Source of the DNA: Cuspidothrix issatschenkoi CHARLIE-1
Lineage (GTDB): Bacteria > Cyanobacteriota > Cyanobacteriia > Cyanobacteriales > Nostocaceae
Reading direction: 5' to 3'
Assembly (NCBI RefSeq): GCF_002934005.1
Contig: NZ_PGEM01000038.1
Span: 1 to 62,763 of the forward strand
DNA length: 62,763 bases
How positions within the stretch are numbered: the stretch's first letter is position 1; each line of letters opens with the position of its first letter. Below the pieces are notes generated by a model. The model saw only the letters and a program-made list of their open reading frames with translations, did no database searches and had not been told where the DNA came from. Positions 1 to 8,568 of the stretch are shown piece by piece. Position numbers and translations under genes: made by a program.

Positions 1-48
1 CTTACGGCGAATAGTTAAATTAGCGTGAGCAAAGGTAAAAAGGGGTTT

Positions 49-384
49 TTAAGCTACTCCATAATCTGTATAGGGACGTTTATAAGGAGGATGTAAACCT
101 AGTACAATATCCTCTCTGGGAACTCCCATTTTTACTAAGTCTCCGGCGGGATTTTCTTCTGTTAAATTTTGTTGTAGCCAAATTTTGCCATTTTTAATAT
201 CTAGGTGTATGACCGTCATATACACGCGGGTTAAATGTTCCCATCCCACGTTCATCCATTGATAATGGTCGTTTTCTGTATCAAAGATGAGTTGTACATC
301 TACTTCGTTAGTGGAAATATCGTCTTTGGCGTAATTTGTGAGTAGAGTTTTAATGTATTCTCGATACTTGCTTATTTTATCCAT
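49..384 (-). CDS. xisI: XisI family protein
   Basis: A 111-residue protein of the XisI family (fdxN element excision controlling factor I), recognised from its N-terminus (MDKISKYREYIKTLL) and the conserved centre and C-terminus (VGWEHLTRVY, GVPREDIVLGLHPPYKRPYTD). Length is normal for the family. It overlaps the 3' end of xisH by 13 bp on the same strand, so the two are co-transcribed and probably translationally coupled. XisH/XisI pairs were named for control of fdxN-element excision in Anabaena, but cyanobacteria carry many dispersed copies unlinked to that element. No excision element or XisF recombinase is visible here, so the local role is unknown. Family call secure, function not. Confidence 0.9.
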   Translation of the reverse strand: MDKISKYREYIKTLLTNYAKDDISTNEVDVQLIFDTENDHYQWMNVGWEHLTRVYMTVIHLDIKNGKIWLQQNLTEENPAGDLVKMGVPREDIVLGLHPPYKRPYTDYGVA

Positions 385-800
385 TCTACAATCACCTCAT
401 TCTCTGGTTCATATACCACTAAGAAAACTTGATACCTTTTGAGAGCAATTTGTGTGAACTCCAGTTGAAAAAACGTTTGATAAACTTCAAATGGAACGGC
501 CATATATAGTATACGATCTGGTTCAATAGCTTCCAATGCAAGACGATAACTAAGAAACTGACCCAAAGCAGCGTAAAAATCGGTAATAGCGGAAGGATTG
601 ATAAAACTTTTGATTTCTACTGCGATTTTCTCATTTTCTCTTTCAGCAGCAATTACTTTTTCAGCACCTAAGTCAATTTTAAATTTGACGCTGCCAAATT
701 TGAATTTTAATGGATCATCTGTAATTAACCACTGCTCTTTTTCTAAAGCGGTTTTTACTGCTTCGTGAAATATATCTTTTGCAGATACGGGTAACACCAA
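372..800 (-). CDS. xisH: XisH family protein (PD-(D/E)XK-like)
   Basis: A 142-residue XisH protein, the usual partner of XisI. The N-terminal AKDIFHEAVKTALEKEQW and TDDPLKF segments are typical. A KIDLGAEKV strand followed by KIAVEIKSF gives a D...E-x-K arrangement like a PD-(D/E)XK nuclease core, so a nuclease-like fold is plausible. The ATG at 800 is the first in frame; many homologues start a few residues later at the AKDIF block. It is the first gene of the xisH-xisI pair. About 26 bp separate its start from the 3' end of the tRNA-like gene upstream. Confidence 0.88.
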   Translation of the reverse strand: MVLPVSAKDIFHEAVKTALEKEQWLITDDPLKFKFGSVKFKIDLGAEKVIAAERENEKIAVEIKSFINPSAITDFYAALGQFLSYRLALEAIEPDRILYMAVPFEVYQTFFQLEFTQIALKRYQVFLVVYEPENEVIVEWIK

Positions 801-826
801 ATATAAACGAGCTACCTACATTTTAT

Positions 827-922
827 GGGGAAGATGGGAGTTGAACCCACAACCGTCCCCTTGGAAAAGGTTCTCGTAAGAACCCTTTTCAAGAGGGGGC
901 TCTACCATTGAGCTACTTCCCC
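827..922 (-). tRNA. aberrant tRNA-like gene with a long internal hairpin
   Basis: The 96-nt minus-strand sequence has a perfect 7-bp acceptor stem (GGGGAAG/CTTCCCC), a class-I type D arm (GCTC/GAGC with an AATGGTA loop) and a T arm with a TTCAACT loop. The anticodon region is abnormal. One reading gives stem CCCCT with loop CTTGAAA (anticodon UGA, Ser-like) and an over-long variable region of about 31 nt. The other gives stem CCCCT/AGGGG enclosing a 32-nt loop that contains a strong hairpin around TTCT-TACG-AGAA, as if something had been inserted in the anticodon loop. Amino-acid identity is therefore not assignable. It overlaps the last 10 bp of the HEPN gene. Confidence 0.6.
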
Positions 923-1764
923 AATAAGTTATTTACTTTATCATAACTCAGTATAGCGCCGAATGTAATTCTTGCAAAGTGCTGAAACTTTTTTATAAGT
1001 TTTTCTCTGTCTTTATTTTCCCATGATTTAATAGGCTTATACTCATCTTCAAATTCTTTAATCAGATATTTATAGAGGTTATCTACACCAATCTTGGTAA
1101 TTATCAGATGATCAATTTTTTCTGATAACCTGTGAATAATATTTAAAATATCAATTACTTCCATAGATTCAAAGTGAGAAACTTCTTTTTTTGTAAAGTC
1201 TAGTACCTTGACTTGAAGATTATTTTCTCCTAACCAAAATTTGTTTAGTTCTTTGCCATTGTCTTTTATACATTTTGCAATTTCTTTTTGATATGCACGT
1301 TTTTCATCTCTGTGAACAATGCTATTACGTCTCAAAGATATATACTCTAAAGTCTTAAATTCTATTTCTGATAATCCATTGATATCTATCATACCAATGT
1401 TTTTCCGTATCTGTTGTAATTTTTTATTAGAAAATAGTTCTTTTAGACTTGTAAGATAAATTCTTGTAAAAGAATAGACATCTGCAAGATAAATTTCAAA
1501 CTGAGAATAACTCAAAATAAATAAACTGCGTAGAATAAAACTTCTAGTTTTTTCACTCTCATCTATAATTTTTTCCATCTGTGAATTAAACTGATCAGCA
1601 AACTTGTTTTCTGTGAATAACTCACTTGTATATTTTTTGGAATTATTTTTGATTTTCAACTGGTTATCAATAATGAATTGCTCAGAAATAAAAAGAAAAT
1701 GTGAATAATGTGTATTTAGTTCTGAAATTTTTTGATGTAATACCACCAATTCTTTACTACGCAT
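913..1764 (-). CDS. HEPN-domain protein (MAE_28990/MAE_18760-like)
   Basis: A 283-residue, lysine-rich, mostly helical protein. The central segment ISLRRNSIVHRDEK contains R146-x4-H151, the Rx4-6H motif of HEPN ribonucleases, and the overall look matches the cyanobacterial MAE_28990/MAE_18760 HEPN-like nuclease family. HEPN proteins are usually toxins or RNA-processing effectors in defence or toxin-antitoxin systems. No obvious partner gene lies upstream, where about 250 bp are non-coding. Its stop codon (TAG) lies inside the 5' acceptor strand of the tRNA-like gene, so the C-terminus may have been trimmed by a recombination event there. Domain call moderately sure; biological role inferred. 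Confidence 0.65.
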   Translation of the reverse strand: MRSKELVVLHQKISELNTHYSHFLFISEQFIIDNQLKIKNNSKKYTSELFTENKFADQFNSQMEKIIDESEKTRSFILRSLFILSYSQFEIYLADVYSFTRIYLTSLKELFSNKKLQQIRKNIGMIDINGLSEIEFKTLEYISLRRNSIVHRDEKRAYQKEIAKCIKDNGKELNKFWLGENNLQVKVLDFTKKEVSHFESMEVIDILNIIHRLSEKIDHLIITKIGVDNLYKYLIKEFEDEYKPIKSWENKDREKLIKKFQHFARITFGAILSYDKVNNLLGK

Positions 1765-1926
1765 TTTAAATATCCATCCTATGATTTAGCTGTAACTGAT
1801 TCTGTTTATTATGTTTAAACAAGTCAATAAATTAACTTATTTACATATTATAACAATATAATCTACTTGAGAAAAAATTGAAGAACCTCAGTAAAATAAA
1901 AATATAAGGATTCAGATGAGGAGATA

Positions 1927-1992
1927 AGATCCCCGACTTCTAAGATCAATTAATCATGTATGAACACAATAAATAAAAGAAGTCGGGGATCT
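1927..1992. repeat. palindromic repeat with 15-bp perfect arms
   Basis: AGATCCCCGACTTCT (1927-1941) is repeated inverted at 1978-1992 with a 36-nt loop. The same arm sequence forms a tight hairpin at 58818-58846 and occurs as a single arm near 61810, so this is a dispersed repeat family. Here it lies between the HEPN gene and the 3' end of the aldehyde dehydrogenase gene and could act as a terminator. The rest of 1765-2019 is AT-rich with no gene. Confidence 0.8.
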
Positions 1993-2019
1993 GTTACCGT
2001 TGGGAGTAGAGAATTTGGA

Positions 2020-3405
2020 TTAGATCCCAATAATTCGTTTTAACAGCGACAATTTACCCTTATATGGTGCATATCGCCAATCTATATCCAAACGAAATGA
2101 GTTTTTTAAGACACTTTTATAATGGGAAAAAGTATCAAAACTAGCTTTACCGTGATAGCTACCAATGCCACTATCACCCACACCTCCAAAGGGTAAAGAA
2201 GAAACACCAACCTGCATTACTGTGTCATTAATACATACTCCCCCAGATGATGTTTCCTGTAAAATCCGTTTTTGCAGGTTTTTATTTTGGGAAAATAAAT
2301 ATAAAGCCAGGGGTTTTGGTCTAGAGTTAATTAAGCTAATGGCTTCATTAATGTCTGTATATTCAATGATTGGCAAAATTGGCCCGAAAATTTCCTCTTG
2401 CATGACTGCATCTTCTAAAGTCACATTTTCTAACAAAGTGGGAGCAATATACAGTTCTTCCCGGTTAGTTTCTCCACCGACAATAATTTTCCCAGCTTTG
2501 AGTAAATTAGCCAATCTATCAAAATGTTTTGGATGAATTATTCTCGCATAATCTGGACTGGTAGCAGGATTTTCACCATAGGATGTTTGCAGACATTTTT
2601 GCAAAGCATTAACTACATTAGCTTTGATTTTTTTATCTACTAATAGATAATCAGGGGCAATACAAGTTTGTCCAGCATTAATAAATTTACCCCAAGTAAT
2701 GCGTTTAGCGGTATACTCTAGATTAATGTCTGTATCAATGATACAAGGACTTTTGCCACCTAATTCTAAAGTTACTGGAGTGAGATTTTTAGCAGCAGCT
2801 TCCATGACAATTTTACCAATGGCTGTACCACCAGTAAAAAAGATGTGATCAAATTTTTGGGCTAGTAACTGTTGACTAGTTTCTACTGCTCCTTGAATGA
2901 CGGTAATATATTCTGGAGCAAAGTATTTTTGAATCAATTCGCTGATTAAATTAGAAGTATGGGGTGCAAGTTCTGAAGGTTTAATAATCGTACAATTTCC
3001 CGAAGCGATCGCACCAACCAAAGGTGAGATAATTAATTGAAAGGGATAATTCCAAGGGCCAATAATTAAAACCACTCCCAATGGTTCTGGATAAATTTTA
3101 GCGGCATAGGGGAAAAATTCTAAAGGAACGGCTGCTTTCTTTGGTTTTGTCCAGTTATTAATATGTTTGAGAGCATAATCAATTTCTTTATTAACACCGA
3201 TTTCTGTAGCGTAACTTTCAAATTCTGGTTTATGTAAATCTGCCTTTAACGCTTGGATAATTCCCCCTTTATTCTCACTTACTAATTGTTTGAGTATTTT
3301 TAATTGAGAAATCCGAAAAGCTACATCTTTAGTTTTACCTGTTTGGAAAAACTGCCGTTGTTTAGCGATTATATCGAGAGGTTTGGATAATTCGGTACTA
3401 ATCAT
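2020..3405 (-). CDS. aldehyde dehydrogenase family protein (class 3 / fatty aldehyde type)
   Basis: A 461-residue NAD(P)-dependent aldehyde dehydrogenase. IIGPWNYPFQL and FTGGTAIGK are cofactor-binding signatures, the general base lies in VTLELGGKSP, and the nucleophile is in NAGQTCIAPDY. Length and C-terminus fit class 3 enzymes, the group that includes the cyanobacterial fatty-aldehyde/apocarotenal dehydrogenase (Synechocystis slr0091, AldE). Such enzymes oxidise long-chain or apocarotenoid aldehydes to acids. A carotenoid oxygenase that could supply apocarotenals is encoded 34 kb away at 37894-39327, too far to imply an operon. It appears monocistronic. Confidence 0.9.
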   Translation of the reverse strand: MISTELSKPLDIIAKQRQFFQTGKTKDVAFRISQLKILKQLVSENKGGIIQALKADLHKPEFESYATEIGVNKEIDYALKHINNWTKPKKAAVPLEFFPYAAKIYPEPLGVVLIIGPWNYPFQLIISPLVGAIASGNCTIIKPSELAPHTSNLISELIQKYFAPEYITVIQGAVETSQQLLAQKFDHIFFTGGTAIGKIVMEAAAKNLTPVTLELGGKSPCIIDTDINLEYTAKRITWGKFINAGQTCIAPDYLLVDKKIKANVVNALQKCLQTSYGENPATSPDYARIIHPKHFDRLANLLKAGKIIVGGETNREELYIAPTLLENVTLEDAVMQEEIFGPILPIIEYTDINEAISLINSRPKPLALYLFSQNKNLQKRILQETSSGGVCINDTVMQVGVSSLPFGGVGDSGIGSYHGKASFDTFSHYKSVLKNSFRLDIDWRYAPYKGKLSLLKRIIGI

Positions 3406-3496
3406 TTTTTATCTCAAAAATAAGTATTATGGGAGTATTATTATTTAGGTTCTACCGTACTTGTTATGCTAAATAACCAGTCTGAAAGGGGAAAGA

Positions 3497-3562
3497 GGGA
3501 ACAGGGAATAGGGAACAGGGAATAGGGAACAGGGAACAGGGAATAGGGAATAGGGAATAGGG
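3497..3562. repeat. heptameric short tandem repeat (STRR)
   Basis: Nine head-to-tail heptamers of two types, GGGAACA and GGGAATA, run from 3497 to 3559, alternating at first. Heptameric STRRs are typical of heterocystous cyanobacteria. The tract ends 17 bp outside the tnsB-side end of the CAST. A short inverse copy occurs at about 62527-62546. Confidence 0.95.
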
Positions 3563-3579
3563 TAAAGAGGCAATATTTT

Positions 3580-3820
3580 TGTACATTAACTAATTATTTG
3601 TCAATTTAACAAAATATTGTCACAAAAAATAAAAATTATTGAAACCCTGCTATAACAAGGATCATAGCAGGGTTTAGTTATTATACCTTCTAATCATTTT
3701 GTGAAACCTTTTTTAACAAATTAATTGTCAAAAAAGGGAAAATTAACAATTTAAGTGTCAATTCCCAAAATCCATGTAAACTACTCTACTTCTGAAAATT
3801 TCACACATTAAATGTCACTT
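3580..3820. repeat. tnsB-side transposon end with spaced TnsB sites
   Basis: The terminal TGTACATTAACTAATTATTT runs into GTCA at 3603, and a second copy with core AACAAAATATTGTCAC ends at about 3622. More widely spaced TnsB-site-like motifs follow: TTAATTGTCA near 3721, TTAACAATTTAAGTGTCA (about 3743-3760) and TTAAATGTCAC (about 3807-3817). A conserved TTAA(C)...TGTCA core recurs. The dispersed spacing differs from the tightly packed opposite end. The stretch also serves as the tnsB promoter region; an unrelated inverted pair AACCCTGCTAT / ATAGCAGGGTT lies near 3642-3675. Confidence 0.85.
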
Positions 3821-3859
3821 TTGATTTATAATATACAAATATGTTCCAATTAAACATCA

Positions 3860-5590
3860 ATGTATATGAGGAATGAAACACCTATAACTCCAGACAACTT
3901 AGAAACTGAAAGTGTTACCGCCAAAGATACTCAAATCATTGTGTCGGAACTTTCCGACGAGGCGAAACTAAAAATGGAGATTATTCAAAGTTTATTAGAA
4001 GCAGGCGATCGCACTACCTATGCTCAAAGACTCAAAGAAGCAGCAGTAAAACTGGGTAAATCAGTACGAACAGTAAGGCGACTGATTGATAAATGGGAAC
4101 AGGAAGGCTTAGTTGGTCTGACGCAAACTGACCGGGTTGATAAGGGTAAGCACCGAGTTGATGAAAACTGGCAGGAGTTTATTCTCAAGACTTATAAGGA
4201 AGGTAATAAGGGCGGCAAACGCATGACTCGCCAACAAGTAGCAATCAGAGTGAAGGTAAGAGCGGATCAACTAGGTGTCAAGCCTCCCTCTCACATGACT
4301 GTTTACCGTATTCTTGAACCTGTGATTGAAAAGCAAGAAAAAGCAAAAAGCATCCGCACTCCTGGTTGGCGTGGTTCTCGATTATCACTGAAAACTCGTG
4401 ACGGACTAGATTTATCTGTCGAATACAGCAATCATATCTGGCAATGTGATCATACTCGTGCTGATATTTTACTGGTGGATCAACATGGTGAACTTTTAGC
4501 TCGTCCTTGGCTGACAACGGTGATAGATACTTATTCTCGTTGCATCATCGGAATTAATTTAGGTTTTGATGCACCTAGTTCTCAGGTGGTGGCTTTGGCA
4601 CTGCGTCACGCCATATTACCCAAAAAATATGGAGCAGAATATGGACTACATGAGGAATGGGGAACTTATGGCAAACCAGAACACTTTTTTACTGATGGTG
4701 GTAAGGATTTTCGTTCTAACCATTTACAACAAATAGGTGTGCAGTTAGGCTTTGCTTGCCATCTTCGAGATTGCCCCAGTGAAGGCGGTATTGTCGAACG
4801 TCCCTTTGGTACTTTGAACACTGATTTATTTTCTACCTTACCAGGATACACAGGCTCAAATGTGCAGGAACGTCCAGAGGAAGCGGAAAAAGAAGCTTGT
4901 TTAACTTTACGAGAATTAGAACGTCTATTGGTAAGGTATCTCGTAGACAAATATAACCAAAGTATTGATGCTCGTTTGGGTGATCAAACTCGCTATCAAA
5001 GATGGGAAGCTGGGTTAATTGTTGCCCCCAATTTAATCTCTGAGGAGGATTTGCGTATTTGTTTGATGAAGCAAACTCGACGCTCGATTTACAGGGGTGG
5101 ATATTTGCAATTTGAAAATCTCACCTATCGGGGTGAAAACCTAGCTGGTTATGCTGGGGAAAGCGTGGTGTTGCGATTTGACCCGAAAGACATTACAACT
5201 ATCTTGGTTTATCGCCAAACAGGTTTTCAAGAGGAATTTTTAGCTCGTGCCTATGCCCAAGATTTGGAGACTGAAGAATTATCTCTGGATGAGGCTAAAG
5301 CTATGAGTCGTAGAATTCGCCAAGCAGGTAAAGAAATTAGTAATCGTTCGATTTTGGCTGAGGTAAGAGACAGAGAAACTTTTGTTAAGCAAAAGAAAAC
5401 GAAGAAGGAACGCCAAAAAGAAGAACAGGTTGTGGTGGAAAAAGCCAGCAGTGAGCGAAGTCGAACTGCTAAAAAACCTGTGATTGTTGAACCTGAAGAA
5501 ATAGAAGTGGCATCTGTGGAAAGTTCCTCAGATACAGATATGCCAGAGGTTTTTGATTATGAACAAATGCGCGAAGATTACGGGTGGTAA
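3860..5590 (+). CDS. tnsB: TnsB transposase (DDE, type V-K CAST)
   Basis: A 576-residue transposase that cuts the transposon ends and joins them to target DNA. Residues about 35-160 hold helix-turn-helix DNA-binding domains (GKSVRTVRRLIDKWEQEGL). The RNase H-like core carries the triad D197 (WQCDHTR), D279 (FTDGGKD) and E313 (GGIVERPF), which correspond to D205, D287 and E321 of Scytonema TnsB as I recall. The basic/acidic C-terminus ends in a short segment (FDYEQMREDYGW) like the TnsC-binding hook of ShTnsB. Start at ATG 3860; a second ATG two codons later is possible. The gap to tnsC is 3 bp, so tnsB-tnsC-tniQ is one operon. Confidence 0.96.
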   Translation: MYMRNETPITPDNLETESVTAKDTQIIVSELSDEAKLKMEIIQSLLEAGDRTTYAQRLKEAAVKLGKSVRTVRRLIDKWEQEGLVGLTQTDRVDKGKHRVDENWQEFILKTYKEGNKGGKRMTRQQVAIRVKVRADQLGVKPPSHMTVYRILEPVIEKQEKAKSIRTPGWRGSRLSLKTRDGLDLSVEYSNHIWQCDHTRADILLVDQHGELLARPWLTTVIDTYSRCIIGINLGFDAPSSQVVALALRHAILPKKYGAEYGLHEEWGTYGKPEHFFTDGGKDFRSNHLQQIGVQLGFACHLRDCPSEGGIVERPFGTLNTDLFSTLPGYTGSNVQERPEEAEKEACLTLRELERLLVRYLVDKYNQSIDARLGDQTRYQRWEAGLIVAPNLISEEDLRICLMKQTRRSIYRGGYLQFENLTYRGENLAGYAGESVVLRFDPKDITTILVYRQTGFQEEFLARAYAQDLETEELSLDEAKAMSRRIRQAGKEISNRSILAEVRDRETFVKQKKTKKERQKEEQVVVEKASSERSRTAKKPVIVEPEEIEVASVESSSDTDMPEVFDYEQMREDYGW

Positions 5591-5593
5591 ATT

Positions 5594-6430
5594 ATGATTT
5601 CACAACAAGCTCAAGGTGTTGCTCAAGAATTAGGTGATATTCTCCCCAATGATGAGAAGTTACAAGCGGAAATTCACCGATTGAATCGGAAGAGTTTTAT
5701 TCCTTTGGAACAGGTGAAAATGCTCCATGATTGGTTAGATGGTAAGCGACAATCACGGCAGTCTGGGAGGGTGCTAGGAGAGTCAAGAACGGGTAAAACT
5801 ATGGGTTGTGATGCCTACAGACTCAGGCATAAACCGAAACAAGAACCAGGAAAACCGCCAACTGTGCCTGTTGCTTATATCCAAATACCTCAAGAGTGTA
5901 GTGCTAAGGAGTTATTTGCCGCAATTATTGAGCATTTGAAGTATCAAATGACAAAGGGAACGGTGGCAGAGATTAGAGATAGAACGCTGCGGGTTCTCAA
6001 AGGTTGTGGGGTGGAAATGCTGATTATTGATGAGGCTGATCGTTTTAAACCTAAGACTTTTGCGGAGGTGCGGGATATTTTTGATAAGTTGGAAATTGCG
6101 GTGATTTTGGTGGGTACTGATAGATTAGATGCTGTAATCAAACGAGATGAGCAGGTTTATAACCGTTTTCGCGCCTGTCATCGGTTTGGTAAGTTTTCTG
6201 GGGAAGATTTTAAGCGCACTGTGGAGATTTGGGAAAGGCAAGTTTTAAAACTGCCTGTTGCTTCTAATCTTTCCGGTAAGGCTATGCTGAAGACTTTGGG
6301 TGAGGCAACTGGGGGTTATATTGGGTTGCTGGATATGATTCTTAGGGAGTCGGCTATTCGGGCTTTAAAGAAGGGATTATCAAAGATTGATTTGGAAACT
6401 TTGAAGGAAGTAACGGCGGAGTATAAGTAA
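5594..6430 (+). CDS. tnsC: TnsC AAA+ ATPase (type V-K CAST)
   Basis: A 278-residue AAA+ regulator that polymerises on DNA and links the Cas12k-TniQ target complex to TnsB. The Walker A motif is GESRTGKT (residues 62-69) and Walker B is LIIDEAD (143-149); a sensor-type region follows (VILVGTDRLDAV). The compact size matches V-K TnsC and is about half of canonical Tn7 TnsC. It begins 3 bp after tnsB and its stop overlaps the tniQ start by 1 bp, so translation of the three transposition genes is coupled. Confidence 0.95.
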   Translation: MISQQAQGVAQELGDILPNDEKLQAEIHRLNRKSFIPLEQVKMLHDWLDGKRQSRQSGRVLGESRTGKTMGCDAYRLRHKPKQEPGKPPTVPVAYIQIPQECSAKELFAAIIEHLKYQMTKGTVAEIRDRTLRVLKGCGVEMLIIDEADRFKPKTFAEVRDIFDKLEIAVILVGTDRLDAVIKRDEQVYNRFRACHRFGKFSGEDFKRTVEIWERQVLKLPVASNLSGKAMLKTLGEATGGYIGLLDMILRESAIRALKKGLSKIDLETLKEVTAEYK

Positions 6431-6951
6431 TGGAAGTTGGGGAAATTAATCCTTGGTTGTTTCAGGTAGAACCTTTTGAGGGGGAAAGTATCAGTCATTT
6501 TTTGGGGCGGTTTCGACGGGCAAATGATTTAACAACTACTGGTTTGGGTAAGGCTGCTGGGGTTGGGGGTGCAATATCCAGATGGGAAAAGTTTCGTTTT
6601 AATCCTCCTCCTTCTCGGCAGCAATTGGAGGCTTTGGCTAAGGTTGTGGGTGTTGATGCTGATAGGTTAGCGCGGATGTTACCTCCTGCTGGGGTGGGTA
6701 TGAATCTTGAGCCGATTCGGCTTTGTGCTGCTTGTTATGTGGAGTCGCCTTGTCATCGGATTGAGTGGCAGTTTAAGGTGACTCAGGGGTGTGAGGATCA
6801 TCATTTAAGTTTGTTGTCTGAGTGTCCTAATTGTGGGGCTAGGTTTAAAGTTCCGGCGTTGTGGGTTGATGGTTGGTGTCTTCGGTGTTTTACGCTGTTT
6901 GGGGAGATGGTAAAGAGTCAGAATTTTATTGAATCACATAACAAAATTTAA
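6430..6951 (+). CDS. tniQ: TniQ target-selection protein (short V-K type)
   Basis: A 173-residue TniQ, close to the ~167-residue Scytonema protein and far shorter than TnsD/TniQ of other Tn7-like elements. The N-terminus (PFEGESISHFLGRFRRAN) is the TniQ signature. An HTH-like region lies at 35-85. The C-terminus has a double zinc-ribbon cysteine pattern (C99, C102, C108, C121, C132, C135, C150, C153). TniQ bridges Cas12k/tracrRNA and the TnsC filament. Start ATG 6430 overlaps the tnsC stop. It is followed by 135 bp of AT-rich convergent intergenic DNA before the cargo operon. Confidence 0.94.
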   Translation: MEVGEINPWLFQVEPFEGESISHFLGRFRRANDLTTTGLGKAAGVGGAISRWEKFRFNPPPSRQQLEALAKVVGVDADRLARMLPPAGVGMNLEPIRLCAACYVESPCHRIEWQFKVTQGCEDHHLSLLSECPNCGARFKVPALWVDGWCLRCFTLFGEMVKSQNFIESHNKI

Positions 6952-7086
6952 ACATAAATCTTCAAAATTCCTATTCGATAATACTTTCAGCCATTCTTTG
7001 ATTTTATAAATGCCTAAATTTTTATTTTCAGTCACATAACCGTCACATAAGATTAATTTATTTATTCCATAGATATAAATAATCAT

Positions 7087-8544
7087 TTATGCCCAAAATG
7101 GCACATATTTAGCGTGTTTCTTAGATTTATTTTCAGGATCATAGGGCTTAATTAAGTTTTCATTAATTGTATCCGCAATAATTCGGGAAGCCATAGAATA
7201 GTTTTTATCATCAATAGCAAATCTTTGTCTTAAGGATTCATTAGTCATTTGCTCACGACAGACAAATCGTAAACAAGCGTGCTGATAACAAGCTCTCATG
7301 CGATCGCTTTTATCCATATCTTTTAATTCTCTATAGCTCAATAAAACAGCTTCTGTATGTTGATGTTTAACATTAAAATCTGGAGCAGGTAATTGAAAAA
7401 ACTCAATTGCATCAATTACTTTATCTATACCACTACCACGTTCTTCACAGATATTAATTCTTCTCATAAAAGCAGCTAAATTTTCATTGCGAGATTGAGG
7501 TGGTATATCTATAAAACGCATTGTATCAACTAATGGTTCACCCGGATTCCTAATTTCAATTCTGTCAGAAAATATCTCAATAGTAGAACTAACACCAGTC
7601 ATATTAAAATCTTGGTGAATCATAGCATTAGCAACTAATTCTCTAATCGCAATCTCTGGATACATTTTGATATTTTGGCGTAATGCTTGACCAATTTGTT
7701 CATTCTCAGGTAATTGATCATTAATAAATGCAATTATTTCTTCATAGCTTACAGCATAACCTTTCTCAAATACCCGTTCTCTTTGAGTAAAAATTCTACC
7801 TTTATCTTTGTAGATAATAACTCTAATTGCTTTTCTTCCTAGTCTTTCAAAATCGCTTAATTTTTTCGCAAAAAGAATTGCACCTAAATTAGTAATATCA
7901 TAATAATTATTAGCTTTTATATTAATTAGTTTTTCTTTTTCTAACCGCTCTAAAATCCCTTGTTTGTTGTCTGGTAAATTTTGTTTTGTTAATTCAAAAT
8001 AACTGGGATAATTAATCTTCGTTAAAATTTCATCTGCTGTTATATTTTCTAAAGCTATTCTTTTTTCAAAAGTTTGATAGGAAAATAAATTCCACAATTC
8101 TCTTTCTTTTTCTGGATAGTCTTTAAGTTTTTTCTTATAGCTACCAACTCTAATATATTCTATTCCTTGAAAACTAACAGGTTGATAATTAGCACTAGGA
8201 ATTTCCAATAATACTAAATTTTGATTTTGAAACGGAAGTTCATAAATTTTAAAGTTAATTCTAGGGAAAAGAAGTCTAAGTAACCAATTTTCCAATTCTT
8301 CATTGCCAATTTTTGTTTGTTTAGGTTTAAATTGAGTACCTACAATATTACGAGTATTATCTTCAATTCCCCAAACTAAATAACCTGTATTTTGCCCGTG
8401 TAAAGTAGCTGAATTTGATAATGCTGAAATATATTCTCCTATTGCTTCTGGTTTTTCGTTATTTTGTTTAAATTCTACCCACTCGGTTTCTTGAGGAAGT
8501 GAAATTAGTTGTTGCACAATGATAGATAATTGACTTAATTCCAT
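7087..8544 (-). CDS. AlbA_2 (Schlafen-like) / HATPase_c_4 protein, cargo
   Basis: A 485-residue protein with an N-terminal AlbA_2/Schlafen-type nucleic-acid-binding domain (residues ~15-140; EFKQ at 24-27, GYLVWGIEDNTRNIVG at ~54-69). A GHKL-type ATP-binding domain follows (RELVANAMIHQDF 301-313, NPGEPL 333-338, CEERGSGID ~367-375) and the C-terminus is winged-helix-like. This architecture is common in putative transcriptional regulators and recurs in phage-defence loci. It is the last gene of a minus-strand operon with the 233-aa protein and the HNH-helicase; the upstream gap is 24 bp with an AAGGA ribosome site. A regulator or effector of the cargo module is inferred. Confidence 0.8.
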   Translation of the reverse strand: MELSQLSIIVQQLISLPQETEWVEFKQNNEKPEAIGEYISALSNSATLHGQNTGYLVWGIEDNTRNIVGTQFKPKQTKIGNEELENWLLRLLFPRINFKIYELPFQNQNLVLLEIPSANYQPVSFQGIEYIRVGSYKKKLKDYPEKERELWNLFSYQTFEKRIALENITADEILTKINYPSYFELTKQNLPDNKQGILERLEKEKLINIKANNYYDITNLGAILFAKKLSDFERLGRKAIRVIIYKDKGRIFTQRERVFEKGYAVSYEEIIAFINDQLPENEQIGQALRQNIKMYPEIAIRELVANAMIHQDFNMTGVSSTIEIFSDRIEIRNPGEPLVDTMRFIDIPPQSRNENLAAFMRRINICEERGSGIDKVIDAIEFFQLPAPDFNVKHQHTEAVLLSYRELKDMDKSDRMRACYQHACLRFVCREQMTNESLRQRFAIDDKNYSMASRIIADTINENLIKPYDPENKSKKHAKYVPFWA

Positions 8545-8568
8545 AATTTTCCTTTAAATATTAATTAT

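Noticed and set aside
49..800. xisH/xisI as part of an fdxN-type excision element
   Set aside because: No XisF recombinase, no fdxN gene and no matching direct repeats are visible; these families are widely dispersed.
827..922. The first tRNA-like gene as a second CAST attachment site
   Set aside because: The homing spacer does not match it, and no TGTACA end lies near it.
3497..3562. The heptamer tract as a CRISPR array
   Set aside because: Units are 7 bp and contiguous, without spacers; it is an STRR.
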